Positions 50,668 through 58,740 of a stretch of DNA of 64,000 bases are shown here, in pieces (position 1 is the stretch's first letter; each line of letters begins with the position of its first letter). Source of the stretch: Pseudanabaena biceps (GTDB taxonomy: Bacteria; Cyanobacteriota; Cyanobacteriia; Pseudanabaenales; Pseudanabaenaceae); assembly GCA_013361095.1 (NCBI GenBank), contig JAATWA010000001.1, forward strand, positions 3,131,001 through 3,195,000, in the 5' to 3' direction. A model generated the notes under the pieces. The model worked only from the letters and a program-made list of their open reading frames with translations, had not been told where the DNA came from and did no database searches. The translations under genes were made by a program, and so were the position numbers.

Positions 50668-51114
50668 ATGTTTAGAAAAGACAAGGACTCTAAGGATAAG
50701 GCGACCCAATCGATTAGCATTAATGGCGGTACAATTACTAACTCGCCGATCGCTCAAGCGGGAGGCGATGTTCAGATAAGCCAGCAAATTGTTGCAAGTC
50801 CGACAAATACTGGATTGACGGTTGATGAGGTGTTGGGACTAATGGATCGCTTTGCTGCTATTGTCCGCGAGTCGGATTTGTCGGAACAGCAGAAAGAAAA
50901 AGTATTGCGTCATGTTGCTTCGGGCAAAGATGAAGTACAGGAAAAGGAACCAGATAAGGAGACTGTGAAGAAGGATCTGCAACGAGCTACGAAGGTAATT
51001 AAGGATGTGGATGAAGCGGTCAGTGCGGGGCAAGGTTTATGGCAGAAATTAGAGCCAGTTGTCACTAAGTTGGCTGTTTGGTTGGGTGTTGCGGTAAGTA
51101 CTTTCTGGGCTTAA
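50668..51114 (+). CDS. Small partner protein of the NACHT module
   Basis: 148 residues, not a family I can name. N-terminal motif SINGGTITNSPIAQAGGDVQ (residues about 16-35) is repeated in altered form at the start of the downstream NACHT protein (DNATLTNSPVGQAGNDLV). A helical, charged middle follows (DLSEQQKEKVLRHVASGKDE), and the end is hydrophobic (VTKLAVWLGVAVSTFWA), fit to insert in a membrane. It ends four bases before the NACHT gene, so one operon. A receptor-effector pairing through the shared motif is inferred. Confidence 0.7.
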   Translation: MFRKDKDSKDKATQSISINGGTITNSPIAQAGGDVQISQQIVASPTNTGLTVDEVLGLMDRFAAIVRESDLSEQQKEKVLRHVASGKDEVQEKEPDKETVKKDLQRATKVIKDVDEAVSAGQGLWQKLEPVVTKLAVWLGVAVSTFWA

Positions 51115-51118
51115 CTTT

Positions 51119-53044
51119 ATGTCAAAAGACCAGTCTCAAGAATCGGAGCAGGGAATTGAGATTGATAACGCTACGTTAACGAATTCTCCTGTCGGTCAAG
51201 CTGGGAATGATCTGGTGCAAGGCGATCATAATATTGTTGTTAAATATTTTCTTGATCTTGCGGGATTGACTCAACCTGAGAAAATGGCGGGTAGGGATGA
51301 GTCGGAAGTTTTTTTGTTGGGGGAGGTGACAACCGAAGTCAAATCGAGGCTGAGACATTCGTTGCATCGTGAAGTGGCGATTACTTTGGATAAGGAAATG
51401 CAGTTGGATCGGGTGCGAACTTGGAGCGCATCGGTAAAAATCGGGATGCAGGTAATCGAACAAATAGAAAATGGGACGAGCATTCTCAATGTATTTCAAA
51501 GAGAGGATGTGGGGGGACGATTGCTGATTTTAGGTAAACCAGGGGCGGGGAAAACAACTACTTATTTGGAATTGGCGAATGAGTTGCTAGACATTGCGGA
51601 AAGCGATCTAAAGCAACCGATCCCCATTTTGTGTAATCTGTCATCGTGGAAGGATAGTAAGCAGAGCATTGCTGACTGGGTTATGGCTGAGGCGAAAAGT
51701 AAGTATGGGGTTAGGGTAGAAGTTGCTCAAAATTTACTCAAGCGTAAGCAACTGTTGCCGATGTTAGATGGTTTGGATGAGTTGGAGCCACACCGTCAGG
51801 AGCCATGTATTCTTGCCATAAATCAATGGATGGAGAGCGAACATCGTCCGAGATTTTTGGTGGTATGTAGTCGCAGTGAGGAATATGACAGCTACAGCGT
51901 GAAATTCAAACTCAATGCAGCGATCTATTTGCAACCTTTGAGCGATGAGCAATTGTCGAAGTACTTTAAATCACCCGAGCTATGGCAAAAATTACGACAG
52001 GATTCTGAATTATTAGAAATTTTGAGAACGCCATTCTTTTTAGTAATTACTTTTCTGGCAATACAGCAGATATCTCCTCCTGAATGGGGACAGTTAGCAA
52101 CCACAAATGACCGTAAAACCTATTTGTTATCGGCTTATGTTCATCAAATGTTGTCGGGAGATATCGAGAGTTTGTATTACCAAGCTCCAGCAGTGCCAAG
52201 CGCCGCTCAAACTAAACATTGGCTGAGTTGGCTTGCCCAGCAGTTACAACAGGAGTCAAAGGATGAGTTTCTCATTGAAAGCTTACACCCAAAAAATTTA
52301 AAAAATGGCACTCAACAAAAAAATTATTATAGGGTTTTGGTTCTGATTTTCGGGCTATTTTTTGGGCTATTTTTTGGGATTATTTACGAGAAAATTGGCT
52401 GGCTGATTTTCGGGCTGTTTTATGGGCTGTTTTTAGGACTGTTTGTTGGAATAAATGACGGACTGAAAGCAGTACTAAAAGATGACTTTATGTCCAGAAG
52501 ATATCCAAATCAAGGAATCTTATCTTCTTTACAGAATGATATATGGATTACATTGTTCTCAATTCTAGTTTGGAGCTTTGGAATGTTTTTTCTCTGGCAA
52601 GTTCAAGGTATCCAAGAAAGTATTAGTATTCTATACCTCTTAATTTTAGGGATAGGGGGATCTATAATGTTTGGATTTTATATTAGCAGAGCCGAAGCAC
52701 AGAATGATATATGGATTACATTGTTCTCAATTCTAGTTTGGAGCTTTGGAATGTTTTTTCTCTGGCAAGTTCAAAGTATCCAAGAGAGTATTAGTATTCT
52801 AAACCTCTTAATTTTAGGGATAGGGGGATCTATAATGTTTGGATTTTATATTAGCGGAGCCGAAGCACCGAAGCATTTTATTCTGCGCTGTCTCCTCTAT
52901 CGCAATGGCTCTAGCCCTTGGAACTACGCTCGATTTCTTAACTACAGCACTGAGCGGATGCTATTACAGCGCGTTGGTGGACGCTATCGCTTTATCCATC
53001 GTCTCCTCCAAGAGCATTTCGCCGCCCAGATTAGTGATAAATAG
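51119..53044 (+). CDS. NACHT-domain NTPase with C-terminal membrane segments
   Basis: 641-residue STAND ATPase. Residues 14-40 carry the motif shared with the upstream protein; Walker A GKPGAGKTT at 139-147, Walker B LLPMLDGLDEL at 212-222, sensor FLVVCSRSEEY at 246-256. Glycine- and Phe-rich membrane helices (about 405-445) follow, then two 56-residue tandem copies of a double-helix unit, and a cytosolic end YRFIHRLLQEHFAAQ typical of cyanobacterial NACHT proteins. Bacterial NACHT proteins include antiphage effectors; a defence role here is inferred. Confidence 0.85.
   Translation: MSKDQSQESEQGIEIDNATLTNSPVGQAGNDLVQGDHNIVVKYFLDLAGLTQPEKMAGRDESEVFLLGEVTTEVKSRLRHSLHREVAITLDKEMQLDRVRTWSASVKIGMQVIEQIENGTSILNVFQREDVGGRLLILGKPGAGKTTTYLELANELLDIAESDLKQPIPILCNLSSWKDSKQSIADWVMAEAKSKYGVRVEVAQNLLKRKQLLPMLDGLDELEPHRQEPCILAINQWMESEHRPRFLVVCSRSEEYDSYSVKFKLNAAIYLQPLSDEQLSKYFKSPELWQKLRQDSELLEILRTPFFLVITFLAIQQISPPEWGQLATTNDRKTYLLSAYVHQMLSGDIESLYYQAPAVPSAAQTKHWLSWLAQQLQQESKDEFLIESLHPKNLKNGTQQKNYYRVLVLIFGLFFGLFFGIIYEKIGWLIFGLFYGLFLGLFVGINDGLKAVLKDDFMSRRYPNQGILSSLQNDIWITLFSILVWSFGMFFLWQVQGIQESISILYLLILGIGGSIMFGFYISRAEAQNDIWITLFSILVWSFGMFFLWQVQSIQESISILNLLILGIGGSIMFGFYISGAEAPKHFILRCLLYRNGSSPWNYARFLNYSTERMLLQRVGGRYRFIHRLLQEHFAAQISDK
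52532..52867 (+). repeat. Tandem duplication of 168 bp within the NACHT gene
   Basis: Units 52532-52699 and 52700-52867 each begin CAGAATGATATATGGATTAC and end GCCGAAGCA. They differ at only a handful of positions and keep the frame, adding one 56-residue membrane unit. Confidence 0.95.
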
Positions 53045-53110
53045 GCGATCGCACTGTAGATTTAGGCGATCGGCGATATAAAATATAACTACGATAAAAG
53101 GATGATCATC

Positions 53111-53377
53111 ATGGCGATCGCAACACCAAACGCACTAACAGATAACCGTATCCGCTACGTCACCAACATCGAAGGCAAAACAATCGATGTAATTGTCCCC
53201 GTTGAACTTTGGCAACAAATCATTAATTCCATCAACATTGATACCAATCTATCTCAGCAAAAAGATAATCTGGAATCTTTCTCTTTACAAAACTTAGAAC
53301 AATGTTATGGAGAAGACGAACCTGAATACTCATTGGATTTAATCAAAGAACATAACAGCAATTATGCAAGAAAGTAA
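53111..53377 (+). CDS. Antitoxin of a MazF/PemK-like pair
   Basis: 88 residues beginning MAIATPNALTDNRIRYVTNI; the region RYVTNIEGKTIDVIVPVELW is typical of cyanobacterial antitoxins that precede MazF/PemK toxins. AGGA lies nine bases before this ATG; an in-frame ATG at 53102 is an alternative. It overlaps the toxin reading frame by 14 bases. The toxin is frameshifted, so this antitoxin may be a relic. Confidence 0.65.
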   Translation: MAIATPNALTDNRIRYVTNIEGKTIDVIVPVELWQQIINSINIDTNLSQQKDNLESFSLQNLEQCYGEDEPEYSLDLIKEHNSNYARK

Positions 53378-53715
53378 AATTATTCTCACCCCTATTCCAC
53401 AATCTAATGGAGCCATCAAAAATCGTCCAAAAATAGTTCTCAGGAAAATGCCAAAATTTCAAGACCTTTTAGTTTGTGGAGTAAGTACCCAATTAAAGCA
53501 ATACATTCCTAATTTTGACGAGATAATCTCTCCCAATGATGCTGACTTTGAATCAAGCAGCTTAACTAAGTCCTTCCGTTATCCGACTAAGCTTTCTAAC
53601 CGTCATTCCTAATAAAAATGTAATTGGAGCGATCGGCAATATTTCCATAGAGAGATATCAACGCCTTATCACAAACTTAGCTCACTATTTAACCCTAAAT
53701 GAATACAGCCTATAA
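53364..53715 (+). pseudogene. Frameshifted MazF/PemK-like toxin
   Basis: The frame from 53364 reads GAIKNRPKIVLRKMPKFQDL and LVCGVSTQLKQYIPNFDEII, then shifts. From about 53573 the next frame continues SVIRLSFLTVIPNKNVIGAI and GNISIERYQRLITNLAHYL to a stop at 53713. Together they make a full MazF/PemK protein with a single extra base near 53570. The native stop now comes early at 53612. Confidence 0.8.
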
Positions 53716-53944
53716 ACAACCAATTGATCGCCTCAAGCGTCACATGGCAGAATACCAACCTCAACTAAAACGCGCCATTGAAGCCATTAACATTCTCGAA
53801 ACAACGAGTCCAGACTCCGATGAGTTTTGTAATGCCCTAGCTGAACTTCACGTTTGCACTAACATCTTAGAGCCATACTCAGAGGAAATGCTAGAAGCGA
53901 TCGAGCAGTTTACAGAAGATGATTCCATCTCAACTTCTGATTGA
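53699..53944 (+). CDS. Small hypothetical protein
   Basis: 81 residues, mostly helical and acidic (MNTAYKQPIDRLKRHMAEYQ; ALAELHVCTNILEPYSEEML). It overlaps the end of the broken toxin by 17 bases. I do not recognise it. Position beside toxin-antitoxin genes suggests an accessory role, but that is a guess. Confidence 0.55.
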   Translation: MNTAYKQPIDRLKRHMAEYQPQLKRAIEAINILETTSPDSDEFCNALAELHVCTNILEPYSEEMLEAIEQFTEDDSISTSD

Positions 53945-53990
53945 GAGCGCCAGCAATTTTCTGTAACATTGACAGCGATTACAGATACAA

Positions 53991-54026
53991 GAAAGTGGTG
54001 GAATAAAGTTATACCCCACCACTTTC
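53991..54026. terminator. Hairpin GAAAGTGGTGG between convergent genes
   Basis: Eleven-base perfect arms with a 14-base loop, between the small hypothetical gene and the minus-strand SDR. No T-tract; it lacks the repeat-family core. Confidence 0.55.
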
Positions 54027-54045
54027 AGATTGATATGCCTATCGC

Positions 54046-54819
54046 CTAGCCGATTTTAGGAGCCGCAATCAGTAAGATCTTTTCCATCAGTACGGGAAAA
54101 AGGCGATGACACCAGACCGCGAGATGACTCTGCCAACCCACAAGGATTTCGGGAGTCTCTCGAGCTAAACCAGAGATTAAAGCTCGCGCCACTTGTTTGG
54201 GAGTCATCAGAGACACCCAGCGAAACCACGCTAAATCCTGAGCCATATCAGTATCCGTAAGTGATGGCAACAAAGCCGAAACCTTGATATTGTAAGCCGC
54301 CAATTCACCACGCAGGGCTTGCGTAAACCCGATGATTGCGAACTTAGTTGCCGAATAGGTAGCCATAGTGGGGGCTGCGACTTTCCCCATTAGGCTAGAC
54401 ACATTGACGATGCGACCATTGCGTTGCACCGCCATCCGCCGCGCTACCATCCGCGTGATGGCATACATACCCAATAAATTGACTTCAATTTCTGATTGCA
54501 CATCTTCAAAACGAGAATGCAAAAAGGAAGATTGATGAGCTACACCAGCACAATTGATCAAAATATCAATTGGTCCGAAATCTCGCCATACCTGAGCGAT
54601 CGCAATGTTGACTTCAATAGTCTGCGAAAGATCTAAGGGCAAGGTCACGGCTCGAAGCCCGAAAGCTTCCACTTCAGAAGCAACTGAATTTAAGCGATCG
54701 CGATCCCTTGCCACTAAAATCAAACGTTTTGCACCCTGTTGAGCGAGTTCCAGAGCGATCGCCCGACCAATACCGCGTGAGGCTCCCGTGATGAGAGCCG
54801 TTTTACCCCGAACATTCAT
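54046..54819 (-). CDS. Short-chain dehydrogenase/reductase
   Basis: Classical SDR, 257 residues. Cofactor motif TGASRGIGRAIALEL, NCAG as INCAG, catalytic Ser (VNVSSLMGK) and YSATK are intact. Arg after the second strand (VARDRDRL) suggests NADPH. It starts at the ATG following GGAGG by five bases. The C-terminus has a hydrophobic stretch, fitting a membrane-associated lipid or ketone reductase. Substrate unknown. Confidence 0.88.
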   Translation of the reverse strand: MNVRGKTALITGASRGIGRAIALELAQQGAKRLILVARDRDRLNSVASEVEAFGLRAVTLPLDLSQTIEVNIAIAQVWRDFGPIDILINCAGVAHQSSFLHSRFEDVQSEIEVNLLGMYAITRMVARRMAVQRNGRIVNVSSLMGKVAAPTMATYSATKFAIIGFTQALRGELAAYNIKVSALLPSLTDTDMAQDLAWFRWVSLMTPKQVARALISGLARETPEILVGWQSHLAVWCHRLFPVLMEKILLIAAPKIG

Positions 54820-55205
54820 ATATACCTCCAATATTGAGGTTTCACTAGTTTGGATTAAGGTGGATTATCTAGCCTAGATCACTAGATAGAATTCCTAAAC
54901 AGACAATCTAGTGAAACAAAAAATAATTCTTTTGTAGACAACCCATGACTAAACTTTTAAATGTGTTGATTTTTAAAAAGTTTGTTTAGCCAGAGGATGT
55001 CAAAATCTTTTCCAGTTACTACGCTGAGAGCTACTCAACGTCAGCAATCAAGTTCATCCTTAGTTCTGTCATGACGTTAACTCCATTGGCAATCGTGGAC
55101 TATGAAGTGATAAAGGAAAATTGAAACAGATTTGTAACATGGATATGACCATACATCTATTTTCTAAATATGTAAAGTATTATTAACAACATTTGAGAAG
55201 TGATT
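54820..55205. other. AT-rich gap upstream of the SDR
   Basis: About 385 bases without ORF. The hairpin TCACTAGAT/ATCTAGTGA at 54879-54914 is an imperfect candidate for an operator of the SDR. Nothing else is supported; the gap marks the right edge of the hairpin-free island. Confidence 0.4.
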
Positions 55206-55310
55206 TATAGCGCTTTGCGCTCAAACCCGAAACAAGAATTTTTTTGAAAGTCTTGCTTTGCAAGACTTTCAAAAAAATTCTTGTGGTTAGTTTGATCAGA
55301 AATTGCTGTA
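55206..55310 (+). mobile_element. Family B element (105 bp)
   Basis: Ends TATAGC and GCTGTA. Left end TATAGCGCTTTGCGCTCAAA; hairpin 55234-55282 has 23-base arms (AAGAATTTTTTTGAAAG) and a TTT loop; right flank GATCAGAAATTGCTGTA. Confidence 0.82.
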
Positions 55311-55382
55311 AAAGAATCATCCATATGGGTTATTTCTGGAGAGAGAGTAACAAATTGAGATAACTTACAGTAATTTTTGATC

Positions 55383-55447
55383 CCCAGAAACAAGAAAGAC
55401 TTGAAAGATATGCAACGCATAGCTTTCAAGTCTTTCTTGTTTCTGGG
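55383..55447. repeat. Hairpin CCCAGAAACAAGAAAGACTT, AAC loop
   Basis: 31-base arms with one mismatch, ending 27 bases before the lptC stop. Confidence 0.9.
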
Positions 55448-55474
55448 TTGGGTTGAAGATGATGAACTATTTTC

Positions 55475-56602
55475 TTAAGGTGTAATTGTTGTCAACACAT
55501 CAGAGCCTGTGACTATAATTGTCTGCTGCTCAAGATTTGCGACTGCGCGATCGCCTTTGACATTGAGATTTTTATCAGGCTGCCGATAAATGATATTGCC
55601 ATTGGCTGTAACAGTTTGACTGGGAATGATCCATTCTACTTGATCCGCATTAACGACACCTTGGGTAGAACTAAAGCTAGCAGAAACTTCTCCTGTGAGA
55701 TTGATTTGTTCTTTCTCTAGTCGAGCTTCTCCCTTCTGTGCTTTGACGATGATGCCACGCCCTTTGCTGGAGGCAGTAAAGGCTTCTGGGATCGTGATAA
55801 TTTTCTTTTCAAGTTGCCAAGTAGCTAAGGTCGCTTCTAGTTCCAGATCGAGTTTAGGATCTTTGGCTCTGACTTCACCATTAAAGATAACTTCTTGTTT
55901 TTGAATGTCCCAACTTCCTTTGTTTGCTGTCAATTGCAACTGATCTTTTACCTGAATAGCTGACAATGGCGATTCGGTAAAAGCGCGATTGTTTTTAGCA
56001 TCCCAAGTAATCTTTTCGCTTTTCATTTGCAATGGAGGCTCAACGGTGGTTACGATAACTTCTTTCTCTAAGCTATAAATATTTGTACTGGGCTTAGCAG
56101 TCAACTCTTTGCCCGTCATTTTAATCTTGTCTTCAATTTGATCAATCTGGACATTACCCGTTGCTTTGAGCAGATCTTCTTCTGACTTCCATACCATGCG
56201 ATCGGCTTTCATATTGACTTTCTCTTGGACTGCGATCGCTTTAATGTTGTCCGCTAGCGAAATTTCCTTAGAGAGTTGATCGATCGTGCCGCGATCGCCC
56301 GCTACTTCCATCAACAATTTACCATCACGATAAAACTTGCCCTTCACATCCTCCACATCAGCAATTTTACGATCTTCTCGATATTCGGCTTGTTTAGAAG
56401 TTATTTCCCAAATTAGTTTACCGTTAGCATCAAATTCAGTAAGGGTAATATTTTGTAGCTTAGACCCTGCGACAGTAGCGGTTCTATTCAGGCTAGTCAC
56501 CGATGGGCGCAAAAATACAAACCATCCCAACGCAAACACGATCACCGTGATCACAAAGGTAATGATGAATATATTGATATTGCGGCGGCTAAGTAGTTGC
56601 AT
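55475..56602 (-). CDS. lptC: LPS export protein LptC (extended form)
   Basis: 375 residues, about twice E. coli LptC. N-terminal membrane anchor (IFIITFVITVIVFALGWFVF), then the LptC domain with LTEFDANGKLIWEITSKQAE, followed by OstA/LptA-like beta-jellyroll repeats (WKSEEDLLKATGNVQ, LNVKGDRAVANLEQQ). It forms part of the LPS bridge from inner to outer membrane. Extended LptC forms occur in cyanobacteria. Repeats flank it on both sides; no lptA/B gene is adjacent. Confidence 0.88.
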   Translation of the reverse strand: MQLLSRRNINIFIITFVITVIVFALGWFVFLRPSVTSLNRTATVAGSKLQNITLTEFDANGKLIWEITSKQAEYREDRKIADVEDVKGKFYRDGKLLMEVAGDRGTIDQLSKEISLADNIKAIAVQEKVNMKADRMVWKSEEDLLKATGNVQIDQIEDKIKMTGKELTAKPSTNIYSLEKEVIVTTVEPPLQMKSEKITWDAKNNRAFTESPLSAIQVKDQLQLTANKGSWDIQKQEVIFNGEVRAKDPKLDLELEATLATWQLEKKIITIPEAFTASSKGRGIIVKAQKGEARLEKEQINLTGEVSASFSSTQGVVNADQVEWIIPSQTVTANGNIIYRQPDKNLNVKGDRAVANLEQQTIIVTGSDVLTTITP

Positions 56603-56676
56603 GATCTGGCGGCTATAAGTAAATATCTGCCTATGTTAATTGATTTGCGCGATCGCCTGTTTAAAAGGTTCTTAAT

Positions 56677-56777
56677 TACAGCGCTTTGCGCTCACTCCCG
56701 AGCCAAGAATTTTTTGAAAGTGTTGCAAAGCAAGACTTTCAAAAAATTCTTGGCTCGTTTGATCAGAAATTACTATA
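56677..56777 (+). mobile_element. Family B element (101 bp)
   Basis: Left end TACAGCGCTTTGCGCTCACT, right end GATCAGAAATTACTATA. Hairpin 56702-56754 with 25-base arms, one mismatch and an AAA loop. Very similar to the element at 55206 in the same orientation. Confidence 0.82.
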
Positions 56778-56813
56778 AGCCTATGAAGTTGCGTCCCACG
56801 GGGGCACAACTAG

Positions 56814-57632
56814 CTAAATACTGGAAAATTCCTGTAACTCAGCCATTGCTTTCTGGACATCGATCGCAATTTGCATGGTTGTATCAAAAATACGACCGTA
56901 CTCTTTAGCCCGTTCATTCATTTGTAATGCTTCAAAAGCATTGAGATCGACATCAAAGCGATCGGGATGAAAATTAGGATTTTCGCGTAAAATCCGTTCT
57001 GTTTTTAGCGCTCTCACAATATCATTGCGCGTGATGCGTAAGGCGGAAATCACTGACTCCCGACAAGCTAACTTAATCTCATTACCTGCATCTTGCAATT
57101 GATCGAAGACATCAATATCTTTAATGACTTGATTGCATTTATCAACTTCCTTAAATAAGCGCAAAATCACTCGAGGCATTCCACTTTGCAATCCAGAACT
57201 TTTTGACCTCTTCCATTGCTGTGAAAGTAATTTGATGAGAAAGAACGATAAACCTCCACTAGCGATCGCTAAGCCCAAGCACAATAAAATCACCCCCAAA
57301 GTAGCTCCTGTTAAAATATAGAGTGCATAAATGGCGGCAGCGAGAGCCGCAAAAAAGCAAAGTATTCCAACCTCAGCAATTTCAATGGCAACGCTCAATC
57401 CACCTAAAGTCAGACTAATTAAAAAAATGACTCCCGCAGTGCGTAACGCTGGCAAGAAGATACTCGCAAAAGTCACAAAGGCGATCGCGGTAATCGATAG
57501 AGCTAGCGATCGCTGAAATATAATTTTTTTTGGCGTTAACTGATTGGATGGAAGTACTTTCTGACGCTCAAATCCTGTCAATGTCAATAGTTCTGCATCG
57601 GAAATTAATAATCGTTCTAAATCGGCTCGCAT
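56814..57632 (-). CDS. Membrane protein of unknown function
   Basis: 272 residues: a cytosolic N-terminus of about 35, then four membrane helices between residues 42 and 138 (ALSITAIAFVTFASIFLPAL; AGVIFLISLTLGGLSVAIEI; ILCFFAALAAAIYALYIL; VILLCLGLAIASGGLSFFLI) and a 130-residue helical cytosolic domain. I do not recognise a family. It stands alone between B elements. Confidence 0.65.
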   Translation of the reverse strand: MRADLERLLISDAELLTLTGFERQKVLPSNQLTPKKIIFQRSLALSITAIAFVTFASIFLPALRTAGVIFLISLTLGGLSVAIEIAEVGILCFFAALAAAIYALYILTGATLGVILLCLGLAIASGGLSFFLIKLLSQQWKRSKSSGLQSGMPRVILRLFKEVDKCNQVIKDIDVFDQLQDAGNEIKLACRESVISALRITRNDIVRALKTERILRENPNFHPDRFDVDLNAFEALQMNERAKEYGRIFDTTMQIAIDVQKAMAELQEFSSI

Positions 57633-57687
57633 AGACGATTCGCCATAGTCTTGTTTTTTATTTCTTGTGCTGCATATTAAATAATTT

Positions 57688-57755
57688 TACTGCGCTTTGC
57701 GCTCAAGCCTAAGCCAAGAATTTTTTTAAAAGGTTGGCTTAGTTAGCCCTTTAAA
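57688..57755 (+). mobile_element. Truncated family B element
   Basis: Left end TACTGCGCTTTGCGCTCAAG and AAGCCAAGAATTTTTTT match B, but the stem no longer pairs well (GGTTGGC/AGCCC) and the right end is replaced by the next hairpin. Confidence 0.65.
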
Positions 57756-57761
57756 ATCCAG

Positions 57762-57808
57762 AATCAAAACCTATGGTGCAAGCGCAGCTTGCACCATAGG
57801 TTTTGATT
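57762..57808. repeat. Hairpin AATCAAAACCTATGGTGC, GCA loop
   Basis: Perfect 22-base arms ending five bases before the DUF3386 stop. Confidence 0.88.
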
Positions 57809-57812
57809 TTTA

Positions 57813-58526
57813 TTAGCCTAGCAACTGAATGTCACTGAAGACAATTTCATAGTTTTTAGTTTGACCTTGCTCGTTTGATTGCACAATTTGCTTGGTCATC
57901 ACATAGTAATTACCTAGTTTTTCGTAGATGTCTTCAAAGCGGGCTTGGCGAACGATTTCGTCAGTTTGAGGATTACGGAAAACCGCAGTATAAGCCGAAG
58001 AAATGTATCCTTCTCCAGTATCAAGATGTCCGAGGTGATTGATTACAAATCCAATCCGTCCCATCACTCGGCTGACCATAGAGATTTCATTGCCACGCAC
58101 TTTATAGTTTGATCCCATTGAGTCACCAGTAACCAAAATCTCCACGGCTCCTGACTCATCAGTGTTTCCGAGATTAAAAGAAGATTTGCCATGAGCTTCT
58201 TCAAAGGTTTTGCGTTTACGGTGTGTTACCACATCGCGTAGTTGGTTATAAAGCCATTCTTGACCTTCATCTACAGCGACTGTCTTTTCTTCGCCGCTAG
58301 GAGTGCGCGTGGTGCGATCAATCAGTTGTGGCTCATCCATGCTTACTTCAACAGATAAATCTGGATTAATGCGAGCCTTGCCTGTACGAGCCACGCCATC
58401 GATCGCAACCGATACGTTGGCAGTCATACCAGCGAAATTGCTATCCCATGTATAGCGATTTTCGTAGGCGGCTTGAAATAAGTCGCGGGCATTACTATCG
58501 GATTTAGTAGGAGCTGCTGTAACCAT
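57813..58526 (-). CDS. DUF3386 family protein
   Basis: 237 residues. The family opening RDLFQAAYENRYTWDSNFAG is present, followed by beta-rich sequence and GHLDTGEGYISSAYTAVF. The family is largely restricted to cyanobacteria and related phototrophs; function unknown. No signal peptide. Confidence 0.88.
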   Translation of the reverse strand: MVTAAPTKSDSNARDLFQAAYENRYTWDSNFAGMTANVSVAIDGVARTGKARINPDLSVEVSMDEPQLIDRTTRTPSGEEKTVAVDEGQEWLYNQLRDVVTHRKRKTFEEAHGKSSFNLGNTDESGAVEILVTGDSMGSNYKVRGNEISMVSRVMGRIGFVINHLGHLDTGEGYISSAYTAVFRNPQTDEIVRQARFEDIYEKLGNYYVMTKQIVQSNEQGQTKNYEIVFSDIQLLG

Positions 58527-58648
58527 GTTTGTAAAAAACTTTGCGTAAAGTGTTAGTAATTTTTTCTATTTTACTTTCTATGAGTCAGCAATGCCTGAAG
58601 ATTAGCCTAAAAAGTGCCTGAAGCTTTGGGCTGTCTTAATCCTCAAAC

Positions 58649-58681
58649 ATCTATGGCGCACACTGAGCGTGCGCCATAGAT
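58649..58681. repeat. Hairpin ATCTATGGCGCAC, 7-base loop
   Basis: Thirteen-base perfect arms with loop ACTGAGC, joined directly to the next hairpin. Confidence 0.8.
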
Positions 58682-58738
58682 CAAAACCCAAGAGAGATTT
58701 GCGGCGCTTTGCGCCGCAAATCTCTCTTGGGTTTTGAT
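58680..58738. repeat. Family A hairpin, 28-base arms, TTT loop
   Basis: Perfect arms ATCAAAACCCAAGAGAG ending TTTGCGGCGC; it ends just before the DUF3352 stop. Confidence 0.92.
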
Positions 58739-58740
58739 TT

